A program made the position numbers and the translations under genes. Source: Fusarium oxysporum f. sp. lycopersici 4287 (lineage: Eukaryota; Ascomycota; Sordariomycetes; Hypocreales; Nectriaceae). From it: 64,000 nucleotides of DNA. The notes under the pieces were generated by a model. It did no database searches, was not told the DNA's origin, and saw nothing but the letters and a program-made list of their open reading frames with translations. Below are positions 43,142-53,669 of this stretch, in pieces. The DNA is taken from positions 1,537,606 to 1,601,605 of the forward strand of contig NC_030999.1 in the NCBI RefSeq assembly GCF_000149955.1. The letters are read 5' to 3'. The stretch's first letter is position 1. Each line of letters begins with the position of its first letter.

Positions 43142-44680
43142 ATGTCTCACAATAATTGGCTACGCAAAATTGTTTCGGTGGTGGGCATCACGTTGTTTAT
43201 AACTTTTTTGTTTAGGTTCCATTTAGAATCATCAAATAGCATTTGGACTAATAGAGTTCAAGACAAACCCTTCTTTGATGAGCAACAGTCTCATATATCA
43301 ACATCGCCTAAGAAAGAGTATCAACAAAAAACTCAAAATGGTTATCACAGTTCTTTGCCCGACCGAGGCGATGGTGCATCTCTTGAAGGTAAATCCGATT
43401 ATCGACTGCTCACAAGTCTTCGGAACAATATGGGTTTCTATAACAAGATAGATGCACGGCAGACTGGCTACCAAATTATGAATCCAACGGTACTGGAACT
43501 TCCCCGCGGTGGGAATAGCAGCCATGACTTTCTCCTCATAGCACGCACGAAACACATTGCGAAAAACATTCACCACAAACAATATCAATTAGCACGCCAA
43601 GTCGCCTCATTTGCAAACCTCACGTACGATAGCTTTGGACGCCCGTTGCTGAAAACTGGTAAATGGTCCAAGCTTCTCGTTGAAGACTTTGGAGTCCCTG
43701 AACATCACTGCAAAGGACAGCCTAATATAGACAAATACATAGGCCCAGAAGACATGAAACTCTTCTGGACACGAACTGGTGAACCACTACTTATTTTTAC
43801 TCATCAAGTCAACGGCAAGAACATGTGCCAGGGCCAGTTCCTGATTGATGTCCGTGCCGCCCTGGTTGAACTTGAACAGGTTCTGGGTCCTGAATTCGCA
43901 TCTCTTCTACCGCCCATCCGCTTCGCTTCCCCAGTAGGTCTTCGTCGTGATGCACCACCCGGCCACGAAAATCATCCTCGCTACCAGCGCGAAAAGAACT
44001 GGGCACCTGGACAGTCCCCCTTCGGCTCCGTGTCAGAGCTTCTTCTCATGGCGGAGCCCGGCCAGCTGTTCCGCTGGATATCCAATGACGAGCCCGTAGA
44101 GTTGGTCCTTGGCGCGAAGGATCATCGGTCGGCTGTTGAGGAGCCATATCCAGCTACAGCCAAGCCTGGCGAGACTTGGCATAGCAGGAAAAGTATGACA
44201 TGTGTACACGACGTTATGTTCCACGATGAGCATGTTCACCAGAGTACACCTATGTTAACCCTTACACTCTGCCACAGAGGGTCATGTGAGCCAGACAGGC
44301 AGAACACGGTCATGCTTGGCATGATACAACGGCGTCAAGACCCGCCTGCTGCGCCGTTTACATGGTACGACCGTCGAATAGCTGTATATGAATCATCGCC
44401 GCCGTATTCAATGCTTAGCGTGAGTAAGAAGCTCACGTATCACGGTGAAACGGACAGCAGATACATCTGGACGGGCTCCATGTCGTATTATACTAACCAT
44501 ACCGAGTTTCCACCTCCAAATCATGGGTTTCTAGACGATGAGATCTGGTTGGGTTTTGGGGTCAATGACGCAGCTGCTGGGTGGCTCGATATTCGGGCGA
44601 GCGAACTGGTTGCGGATCATTACTTATGCCAAGGGGCTCCAGCCGAATACAGGTATTATAGACAGAACAGTTTGGCATAA
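43142..44680 (+). CDS. Type II membrane protein, putative Golgi glycosyltransferase of a fungal family
   Basis: A 512-aa single-exon protein. From the chosen ATG (MSHNNWLRKI) a single hydrophobic anchor follows at about residues 8-27 with a short basic cytosolic tail, then a stem of about 90 polar residues and a large lumenal domain. That is the layout of Golgi glycosyltransferases. The lumenal part contains conserved-looking blocks (GKWSKLLVEDFG, YIGPEDMKLFWTRTGEPLLIFTHQ, PRYQREKNWAPGQSPFG, SVSKKLTYHGETDSRYIWTGSM, HGFLDDEIWLGFGVNDAAAGWLDI) that I recall from uncharacterised fungal proteins. No classical DxD is obvious except possible LDDE. The donor and acceptor are unknown; the glycosyltransferase role is an inference from topology and family recall. 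An ATG 69 bases upstream in frame is less likely because it would bury the anchor. Confidence 0.6.
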   Translation: MSHNNWLRKIVSVVGITLFITFLFRFHLESSNSIWTNRVQDKPFFDEQQSHISTSPKKEYQQKTQNGYHSSLPDRGDGASLEGKSDYRLLTSLRNNMGFYNKIDARQTGYQIMNPTVLELPRGGNSSHDFLLIARTKHIAKNIHHKQYQLARQVASFANLTYDSFGRPLLKTGKWSKLLVEDFGVPEHHCKGQPNIDKYIGPEDMKLFWTRTGEPLLIFTHQVNGKNMCQGQFLIDVRAALVELEQVLGPEFASLLPPIRFASPVGLRRDAPPGHENHPRYQREKNWAPGQSPFGSVSELLLMAEPGQLFRWISNDEPVELVLGAKDHRSAVEEPYPATAKPGETWHSRKSMTCVHDVMFHDEHVHQSTPMLTLTLCHRGSCEPDRQNTVMLGMIQRRQDPPAAPFTWYDRRIAVYESSPPYSMLSVSKKLTYHGETDSRYIWTGSMSYYTNHTEFPPPNHGFLDDEIWLGFGVNDAAAGWLDIRASELVADHYLCQGAPAEYRYYRQNSLA

Positions 44681-44988
44681 CATTGTGTGGCATTATGCAT
44701 GATAAGCATATTGCCGGTGGCGTAACGGTTAGGGAACACCAGATAAGAGCATCCGGTTCCCCCTGACGATGGTTGTGGCTCTTAACCACTGCACCGCGAG
44801 GGAAAATAGTGGCTAACAATTACTATTGTAATCGTAACAGTTTTGCGTTCCCTTACATGTACATTATGCTGAAGGAGGAAAATGAAAGGGCGTCAAGATT
44901 TTCTTCATGATTATTGATAAGACATGTTCGAAAAGAATTTATATTCTGCTAGCAAGCACTCCACTCCCGTGTTCCTTCTTATCTCTTG
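44681..44988. other. Intergenic, with an imperfect inverted repeat resembling tRNA box A
   Basis: At 44713-44734 GCCGGTGGCGTAACGGTTAG and, inverted at 44780-44799, CGCGGTGCAGTGGTTAAGA each resemble a tRNA D-arm/A-box. No complete cloverleaf can be folded, so this is not called a tRNA. Confidence 0.35.
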
Positions 44989-46560
44989 CTAATTAGCAAA
45001 TTTGGTTCTCGCCACGTCATCCCTTCGAGTTTCGAGCATCAAAGCGTCTAAGCGCCGGCTGTATTGGTTCGGCATTGACAGCAATATTATGTCTATGCAC
45101 CGTCGCATCAGAGCGGTACCGTAACCTTGGCATTGTGTATCGACATAGATATCATGATCCAGGAGAAGCTGAACAATACCCCTATGACCCATGGCTATTG
45201 CAATATACAATGGAGGTGCAAGCTGTCCGCCTTGTAGATTGGCGTCAGCACCCCTGGAGAGGAGGAGTTCGACCGTTCTTCGATCACCGTTCATAATCGC
45301 TCGTTGGATGGCTGTAGGGCAATGTTGATTATGGTCGTCCACTGCAGCTCCATTATCGAGAAGTAGTTGAATAGCATCCTTGTGACCTCCTGTTACGGCT
45401 GCTTGAAGAGGTGTCGGGGATCGATGATCTGACGCGCCGACATCAGCACCACTTTTGATAAGAAGCTTAATAATGGCCTTGTGACCTCCTCCTGCGGCTG
45501 CTTGAAGGGCTGTTATGAGTGTTTCGCCTGAAGGTAACAAGAATGCACCCGACGATTGAACTTGCTGATTGAAATCCGCGCCATTCTCGATAAGGAACTC
45601 AACCATCCTCCTTCGACCATGAAATGCTGCTACCAGGAGGGCCCTTGCCCATGTTTCGCCTTGGACCTGAGCATTCATATTTCTGTTAAGAAACAGCTTG
45701 AGAATGCTGCGGTTGCCATTGGCTGATGCGATGTTTACAGGTGGTGGAAGCAACCCACCCTGTGCATTAATACTAGCACCTTTATCCAAGAGGGACTCAA
45801 CAAGTTGCTTGTTACAGTCCGCTACTGCGCTCTGGAGGGCTGTGGGATATTGTTGGTCGTGCGCATCAATGTCGGCACCATTATCGAGGAGAAGCTCAAC
45901 GATTTCATTTTGACCTTTGCTTGCCGCTCCCTGAAGCGCTGGCGGGAACTGTTGTGTTTGCACGTGAACATCAGCACCATGTTTGAGGAGTAGCTGAACA
46001 ATGTTCCTATGTCCGTGAAAAGATGCCAACTGGAGAGCGCTCGGGCAGCGTACTTTCGTGGCATTAACATCCGCGTTCGCTTCCAGAAGAAGCTCGATGA
46101 TATCTGAGTTACCATTTTTGGCTGCAATCTCTAGCGCGCTCGGGAAGCTTCTGTGGCGTGCATCAACATCAACCCCATTTTCCAAAAGCGCTCGGATAAT
46201 ACCGACGTGCTCACACGTCGAAGCTATACCGAGTGCTCGTATCAAACTGACTCTAAATGCACATTGACAAGCAGGGCCATGGTTAGGGCAGCCTTGCCTG
46301 TAGGCCCTAAGAGCTTTTTCTGCGGTTATTTCATACCCCGAGACAGCAGCCCAAGTTAATGCAACAGGGCGATTGCTTTTGGTGTCAGTAAAGTAGAGAA
46401 GAGGTTCTGTAATCTGATGTGCTCGCCTATGGGACAAGCCGAGGTTGAATAGATCCCTGCATGTCAGGTAAGGAGTAAAATGATAGTAAAGCTCTGGAAT
46501 GAGGGTAAGGAGTGCCATTGTGTGAGATTTACTAGACATTAATGCACAAATTGAAGCCAT
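44989..46560 (-). CDS. F-box-like/ankyrin repeat protein
   Basis: A 523-aa protein starting at MASICAL (alternative start MALLTLIPEL at 46518). The N-terminus has an F-box-like helix bundle (LTLIPELYYHFTPYLTCRDLFNLGLSHRRAH) typical of fungal ankyrin proteins, then a Cys/His cluster (CPNHGPACQC), then about eleven ankyrin repeats of 33-35 residues (consensus TALQ-A-x-x-GH-x-x-I-x-LLL-x-x-GADV-x-x). One repeat is expanded by about ten residues (SGAFLLPSGE). Such proteins are binding adaptors, and the F-box would couple a target to an SCF ubiquitin ligase; the partner is unknown. No defects are seen. The last repeat is short, ending in an Arg-rich tail. Confidence 0.75.
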   Translation of the reverse strand: MASICALMSSKSHTMALLTLIPELYYHFTPYLTCRDLFNLGLSHRRAHQITEPLLYFTDTKSNRPVALTWAAVSGYEITAEKALRAYRQGCPNHGPACQCAFRVSLIRALGIASTCEHVGIIRALLENGVDVDARHRSFPSALEIAAKNGNSDIIELLLEANADVNATKVRCPSALQLASFHGHRNIVQLLLKHGADVHVQTQQFPPALQGAASKGQNEIVELLLDNGADIDAHDQQYPTALQSAVADCNKQLVESLLDKGASINAQGGLLPPPVNIASANGNRSILKLFLNRNMNAQVQGETWARALLVAAFHGRRRMVEFLIENGADFNQQVQSSGAFLLPSGETLITALQAAAGGGHKAIIKLLIKSGADVGASDHRSPTPLQAAVTGGHKDAIQLLLDNGAAVDDHNQHCPTAIQRAIMNGDRRTVELLLSRGADANLQGGQLAPPLYIAIAMGHRGIVQLLLDHDIYVDTQCQGYGTALMRRCIDIILLSMPNQYSRRLDALMLETRRDDVARTKFAN

Positions 46561-48830
46561 AGTGAGCGAGAGTTTCGTCTCACTGTTATAGTACATAGAA
46601 CAGCACACCATTAACCTCCAATGTATACACATTGGCCTTGATGAGTCTTGAGAAATGGTCGAATGCATGACATCACCTATTGCACAGACATCTTGTGCGA
46701 AAACGATGGTGAAATGGCTTTAATGCTGACAATTTACAATTGGGCCCTTAGGTGGAGCAAGTCATACGAGCAAAGGAAACACTTCCTTCATCAAGAACAA
46801 TCACCATTTTGGACTCAGGAATGGATCCTTTCCTTGAGGTCCCGCTTACGCATGAACAAGTGTATGTATGTGTAAAATGTGAACTCGGCTACTGGCGTGT
46901 GAAACTTGTTCTTAGTGCTTAGCTCAGGTTGTTCAAGCAAGACAAGGGAATGGCAAGACTTTCAATCGGCACTTTTCCACTTGTTGTAGAACCCTTCATC
47001 TTACCATTCACCATATTGGCCCTATCAGGAGGAGCAGGTTAGTAGAGTCATAACCAAGATACTTCCAATACCAAAAACATTTCCAAGGCATTTCAGCGGA
47101 CGCCCTACCCATAATTATACTTGCCTTGTTCAGCCACTCGCATATCTTGAAGGCAATTACTACACCGGCGTGACAAAGTGGCTTCACCGGCGTCACTCTT
47201 ACACATGCGTCGCTTTTATGGAACCAATCGAGTCAACCAGTTCTAAAGCGAACATCACAACGAGGTCTAATTTTCACTGCAGAACCAGGCCGATTCAAGA
47301 TTATCCTAGAGGGCAGCTATCTTTCTCGCTATCCTCTAACTATTATCGAAGGAACTATCTCCTCGTCTCAATATCTGAGGAGCAGAGGCCAAGATACGAG
47401 ACCTGCTGATCCTGCAACAGATCTGTAATGCTGTTCAGACAATCCTGATATCATCATGAAACATCTTCCCTTGAGGTGGCTGCCTGTGTGACGCCGCTGT
47501 AGCCATCCGGTCATGCCGGTGTAGTAACTGCCATCTTAAATAGGATTTCCTACATCTAACGTTAGTTCTTTATTCAAGTTGCCAACAGCATTTTAGTAAC
47601 CACTATCGTCTTGGCTAGCCAACAATGAATACCACATTTTTATGTGTTGCAGAATCCTTTTATTTATACTTTTGAGGCAAAAAACATACTCGTCCCGATC
47701 CATTGGCAGCAGCTAGCATATTAATACACAACGCAGTTTGCTCAGCGAAGTTTCTCACGCGGCTTGTCTCCTTTGGTATGAGATTCACAGGTGTCGAGAC
47801 CTCAACCAACATGACATTTATCACGCGTTGTCACTCGGCAAACATGTCATCAAAGTCATCAAGACCTAGTATTCATGGCTCTACACCACCGGCAGGACCT
47901 TCGCCTTAGTCATACAAAACAAATCGCAAGAATCAAACGATTCGAGATCGAGATCTTCGCTAGAAAGGAAACCAAACGTTGCATAAATTGCACTGGACAA
48001 ATATGACCGGTATGGGATGCTACTGTTTTAGACAAAACCAGGATTATGGTCAGGCCGAGATTACAAAACATATAATATTACTATTGTAATGCCTACTGTT
48101 AATTTGCCAACCTTTCTTGCTTACTTCACGTAACGGGAAAAGAATATGCAAGTAGGCTAGGATAACAAGAATGCCTACTTTGTAAGGCATCCGACCTTTA
48201 TTAGGCCAGCTAGTAGTAATCCAGTCAAGATTACAATCAGCCCCTCATACGAATAGCATAGACTTTGAACTATAGCGCAATTCAATGGCACAATTGTTGT
48301 TGTTGCCCTAGGAGGAAGGTACCTGCGAAGCATGAACAATGAACTGATTGAGCGGGGCAAGGATTAGGCGAACAACGAGTTCACAGAACTTGTGAACTAG
48401 GCAAATGGCTCGTTGTCAGCTTCAGCTCCACAATTTCTTCAACAGGATTGAAAGCTCTACGCCAGCCATGCTAGCACTTGAAATCTGCTAAATTAGGGTC
48501 TGTCGGATCGGCAATGGCGCGGACGAGTCTACGAGCTATCTCTGAGGTGACTGCAGGGTTGAAATAGTGAATCCCTTTTTCAAGGTCCCACAAGCCTATG
48601 CACTTGCTTCATCAAAGCTCCACTCTTGATGCAAGGACAGTGGACTGAGGAATGACTCCAGTGGAATCCTGTGCTTCACGTACCTACTAGGGCGGTCTTA
48701 TTGAATCTTATAACAACCCCGGAAGTATATCTTCGCTACATTGTAGTCAATTGTGGTCACTCCCGTCACCTAAACAAAAAAATCAGTCCGTCTTCTTTCT
48801 GACCTATCGAGAAACCAACCTTTACTAATT
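46561..48830. other. Gene-free stretch containing a candidate MITE
   Basis: No supportable gene. An inverted repeat pair at 47152-47196 and 47488-47532 is described separately. Confidence 0.4.
47152..47532. repeat. Inverted repeat pair (45 bp, 37 matches) bounding 291 bp
   Basis: The left arm (starts GGCAATTACTACACCGGCGT) and the inverse of the right arm (starts GGCAGTTACTACACCGGCAT) match at 37 of 45 positions. It may be an old MITE or an inverted duplication of a coding fragment: both arms translate to a similar YYTGxTxWLxRRH peptide. No clear target duplication was seen. Confidence 0.6.
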
Positions 48831-49394
48831 ATGGGAGCTCAAACTCAGCATCAAGCCCAACACACAAGTGGCGATGCACCACGGCTATCGCCATCATCAA
48901 CTGAGCTGCATAATGTGACGACGTCAGGAAAGTATGGGGAGCGCCTGACGAAGTCTACCCGGGCTATAGCATTACAACGGGTCGTAGGCCGAAGGGTACC
49001 GAAAGCGGCCTCCCGAACTGCGCCCAAGATCATAAACTTTGAACAACGGCCTAGGAGCGGCTGCAACTATTGTTGGAAACGAAATGTGAGGCATTCTTTC
49101 CATATTTCTTATCCCATCTACCGCTAAATGAAGTCTACAGATTCACTGCAGAGGCTCTCGAATATTGAAGTAAGTCAGTCACGGTCGTTTGGCAGGACAG
49201 GATGGGATTCTCCGCAATATCCAAGTCACATTGCCCGCTTCAAACACTCTTCGGCTGCAGAGAAGGGGAAACCGGAGAGACTCGCAGGCATTATTGGAAA
49301 AACAATCGCTTCTACAAGCAGTTCTTTCAATATCGCCACTTCAGTTGCTACTGTGTTCAATCATGTTTATAATGATGAGAAGGATACACGATAG
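48831..49394 (+). CDS. Hypothetical small protein, join(48831..49085, 49152..49394)
   Basis: A tentative two-exon model: the first exon (85 codons) ends in a Cys pair (GCNYCWKRN), and a 66-nt intron (49086-49151, GTGAGG...CTGCAG) continues in frame to a Ser/Thr-rich second exon ending DEKDTR. The product would be about 165 aa, hydrophilic, with no known domain or signal peptide. The frames are open but the composition is not strongly coding-like. It could be spurious or part of a larger eroded gene extending to 50090. Confidence 0.3.
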
Positions 49395-51397
49395 GCAAAG
49401 AAGACTGTTCCACGCTCGAAATGATGCATAGGGGATGAGTGATAATCCTGGACAAGGCATACTTACCCTTGTTTATTGTGTATGTGAATTTGGCACAAAA
49501 TGATTTATCTCCAACTCGACACCACATTGAAAGGTTCGCCATATTGTAGACCTGAGTTGCTTCTGCCTGCCGTTATAGCTATAACTCAGGCCTCACAGTG
49601 CTGAATGAAATCATGTTCCTTTATGGCAACATGATTATTCTCAAAAAAACTAAAGTTTGACACAAACGAGCTAGCCACCATCACAATGGAGAGCTACTTA
49701 CGATCAACGATAATGAGTTCATCGGACGATCTCCGCCCAGCTGAAAACACCCGGTCTGATATCCGCATGTCGCCCTGGTTTCACTCCAGCGCTTTTATGA
49801 AAGACAATGTGGGGCGTATAGAAATCATTTCAGCTTTCAGCGTCGGATCTTGCAAGAGAACGATCAGCGAATGAATGTGAATACAGAGGGTCATTCCCAC
49901 GAAGAAACCTTGCTTGGACCAAGTTTACACCCTGACCAGGGCTATCTCAGGTGGTCACAGATTTCGAAGTCCTGCAGCGGCTTTGTGAAAGGTTGCTGCC
50001 GAGTTCATCGTGTCCATAGATCGTCTCCCCGCTTGTATTTTACATCATCCAACCTGGAGGACGATCTTGTCCGGACAGAGGCAACCTCGTAAACGAAAGT
50101 TGCTAAGCAAGTAGTGGGACGCTAGTCGTGAAACTTGCAAGCGCGAGACACTGAGTTTACATGCCCTAGTTAATTCGGACTGGATAAAGCGATGGAATTA
50201 TTTCAGCCCCTTACATAAGTCAATAGTGACTAATGTAATCCCATTAACGATTACTCAGCAACGAGATGCTCCTCAAGTTCTCAGTCTAGCTGATGATGTT
50301 AACCTGAATACGCCCGCTATCACCAGCTCTTGCGTTATACCGAGAAGACGCAGGGTGGCTCACAGAAATATAACCGTAGATAGGTCGGATACATGGCGGA
50401 AGACTCCACTGGGGAATCCAAGGAAAAGTTGGCTAAGATGAGCCCAACAAGGTCAGAGCGGTTTCGAAAATAGTAATGGACTTTTACCGGAGGACAGGAG
50501 GGATATAAGGAGAATGTGTTGTGCTCTATCGCGAATGATGTGGCTGTCCCTCCTGCTCTCGCTCTCCCTGATCATGGTTCCACCACATACACCTCCACCA
50601 CTGCACGTAGCACCCCTGGTTCACACTGCGTTTCATTCTAATCTTCCCCATGCTGCCGTTGCTGAAGTTCAAGCCGGATCGGCCCAGTATGTATCTTCCT
50701 AGCCCGAAACGCTAAGGCGCGGAGTGGTCCGATTGCATCGCTCTAGGGTAGGACAGATTAAGATTTGTCAGCTTATAAGATCTAGTGCTCGACTATAGAC
50801 GAGATAGTCCGATATGGATAACGAATGTATCTTCACTTTTACCTTCCTAAGCCTAGATCACCCTTATATCACCCCCCACTTGAGCTGGTAGTCCAGCCAT
50901 CCGGCTCTCTGGATGATCATAATATTTTCTCAATACGACACTAGAACCGTGAAACATGTTTTCCCCGGCTTTTAACCACGCCATCTATGGAGAAGGTGTG
51001 ACGACTTATGTTAATTCTTGTATCATGTTTTGTCACTGGCCGTAACGTAGCCAGTCCCAAGAACTTAGCTGATATGGTTGAGCATTGATATTTTATAGAA
51101 CATAGTCAAATTCCATTTAGCTCTTTCAGCTAATGGGGGCTACCCAGCACCCCAAACAAACCTGTCTAACACAATCTTCCTTCCAAACAATCGCGCCGTT
51201 GCCCCAATCAGAAAGCAGGGGAAAACGGCTGATGAAAATTCGCCAATTAGGATATAGGAGACAAAACCAGAGTGTCCTAAGAAAATAATCTCCAAAAACC
51301 GACAGGCTCTCAAATTAAAGGTATTGTGGTGCCACATTGAGCCCCCTGCTGTATGTAATTTACTCACCAACTTTCCTCCACATCACCACGGTTCAAG
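49395..51397. other. No recognisable gene
   Basis: Short open frames at 49686-49874 and 49850-50092 overlap in different frames and might be pieces of one decayed gene, but no domain is seen. A short frame at 50514-50702 starts with a hydrophobic segment (MMWLSLLLSLSL) yet lacks a convincing mature protein. Confidence 0.35.
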
Positions 51398-52822
51398 ATG
51401 GGATTCTATCGGCCGTTCATGATTCGCCACAAGCCGCTGCAAATTGCCATCGCCGCCACCTGTTTTCTCACTTTGGCCGGATTCCTACTTCGATTCCAAA
51501 CTTGTCCTTCTTTATCCATTCCATGGAAAGGCACCGAGGTCATGGGCTTGACCAAAGCACCCCCACTGAAACCGCTTGTTAAGCCCGAAGGTGTGATTGT
51601 TAGCGGATTCGTCTTTTACGGTCGCAAGAGCAGGGTATCAAGCATGCGATGCTATTTAGAGGTCAGTACCTGAACAAGGCCCTAACTGGAGCCATGGTTG
51701 CTAATGGGTTTTATGCAGCGAAACTTGGTCGATAATGGAGGTTGGCTCGACGAAGTCCTCTGGGTTGCCAACACCCAAAACGAGGGAGACCTCGATTACG
51801 TCGACGAAATAATTGCCAGTAACCCGGAGAAATACAAAAAGATTATCCCCGAGAAGCCCTTATCAACATATACATATTATAAGGCTTGGCAGCTCCTGGA
51901 GCGTGGCAAGTACTATGTCAAGATTGACGACGATATTGTATGTTTGCCTCGGCTCTATTCTGGCTTACGCGGAGGATTACCTGCTATCGGTATTGCAATA
52001 CATACTAATCCATTCTTCTTTAGCTGTGGATTGATGATAATGCTATCCCTAACCTTGTTACCCGAAAAGTCGACTATCCGGAAGACTTCGTTGTCTCTGG
52101 TAATATCATCAACAATCCTCCATTAGGCTTCATGCACTTCCGAATAGGTGCACTGCACCCATACTTCCCCGAGTCCGAACAGCCAAGCCACGTTACCTAC
52201 GGCGCCGACTATTGGAAACCCTCCCGACATGGCTTCTGGGATGGCCCGAAAAACTTCACCTTGGACATTGAGAAGCCTCCACCAGCGTGGCCGCAACACA
52301 GGTGGCTTCGAGTGCAAGATGATACGATGATATACCAAACTCCCATTAACAAGCTCAAGTATGAGGTCTGGGGTTCGAGCTACCAGGCATGGTCTATTGC
52401 TGCTCAGATGCATTATTCATTACTCGAGAATATTGAGAATAATGCGTTAGATCTATACAAGTTCGAAAAGCCGTGGACCATGTACGGAGACCGCATTAGG
52501 ATTAATTTCATGTGCATCTATGCCGACGACATCCTGGATACCGATCCCGAGCACTGGCCTAAGGGTCGAGGCGATGAGGATATGATTGTTCTTGATCTTC
52601 CCAAGATGTTGCGACGCCGTAAGTTAGGCCCCGGCCGAGTTTTTACATCTTACTTAATTAATTAACATTAATTTTTCAGCTGTCGTAGTGCAGGGAGATG
52701 CTCTAGCCGCCCACTTCCAGTATGAGCATCAAGGAGGCCTAGGGGATACAGACCTCTTGAAAAAATATCTTGCTCTAGCGCAGGATAGATATTGCCTTAA
52801 CGCGACCTTTACAGGGCTATAG
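51398..52822 (+). CDS. Type II membrane glycosyltransferase-like protein, join(51398..51661, 51719..51937, 52024..52618, 52680..52822)
   Basis: Three introns (51662-51718, GTCAGT...GCAG; 51938-52023, GTATGT...TTTAG; 52619-52679, GTAAGT...TTCAG) give a continuous 406-aa frame. A hydrophobic anchor at about residues 14-32 follows a short basic tail, the topology of a Golgi enzyme. The lumenal domain has VSGFVFYGRKSRVSSMRCYLE, NGGWLDEVLWVANT, then YVKIDDDI (acidic residues 158-160), which looks like the DxD metal/nucleotide-sugar site, followed by NAIPNLV and HGFWDGPKNFTLDIEKPPP. I recall similar fungal proteins annotated only as hypothetical or glycosyltransferase-like. Donor, acceptor and pathway are unknown. 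No defects are seen in the model. Confidence 0.65.
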
Positions 52823-53491
52823 ACTACTATTATGTAGTCTTCGTGTGTTTATATTATCATCTGAGTTGATTTATATATATACCTTAGGGAATTATCAGGT
52901 ATTGCATACAAGACTTTACATTATCAGGTTTGCTTCAGAGGTTGTGTAATCCTGGGGCTTGTAGTTAAAGTGGTGCATGGCTAGATATCTTGGAAGTCAC
53001 AAGCCTGGTTGGAAGATAAATTACTCCATGGTGTGACTTTGTCGATTGACGACTAACAGTTTTCACACGCTTGTAGCCGAGTTCGAACACTTCGTGTCTT
53101 GATAGACTTACATACCCCTGTCCATACGTGAGCGAGTAGGCAAGGCATTAACCAAAGTATCAATTCTTGATTTCAAGATAATTCAGCGTTAATTAATTAA
53201 GTGCTCTATTCGCTCGCATAATCTGTTGAACGAAGGGCTGAATGTTAGACTTTCAGCATTTTAACGCAAGTTCATCCGTTTCCCCCGGGGATATATGTTG
53301 AATCAGGGATGCTATGTACTCAGTCACTCCTAATGACTCATCAAGATCAGTTTGTATACACTGGCCACCGAGTGGATAGGTCGATGGAAATTCATTGCAA
53401 GATGGCATCACTCCTCACAATGAAGAGGCCCTTCCGAAGCGCAGATTATACTTAGCAGATGTCGTGTTGTGCTGCTGGTTATCCGTCACAT
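52823..53491. other. Intergenic region
   Basis: No gene or repeat seen; it leads into the target site of the Mutator-like element. Confidence 0.4.
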
Positions 53492-53500
53492 CCAGAAAAG

Positions 53501-53598
53501 GGGCGTCAATAGGTGCGCACCTGGATGCGCACGTAAGTGTCACGTGTTGCGCACCCGGTGCGTCTGTAAGGGAGTTATGTAAGCCCAACACCCTTGTA
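53501..53598. repeat. Left terminal inverted repeat of the MULE
   Basis: 98 bp, 97 identical to the inverse of 56343-56440. Confidence 0.93.
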
Positions 53599-53669
53599 GC
53601 TACCCCTTTCCCGTTGATAAAGAGCCTCACTTCGCCGCGCAACGATCTACTCAAATCATCTCTCCTAGA

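Noticed and set aside
44713..44800. tRNA gene
   Set aside because: Only box-A-like arms; no acceptor stem or box B in either orientation.
50514..50702. Small secreted protein starting with a hydrophobic segment
   Set aside because: The mature part is short and Pro/His-rich without cysteines or homology clues; too weak.
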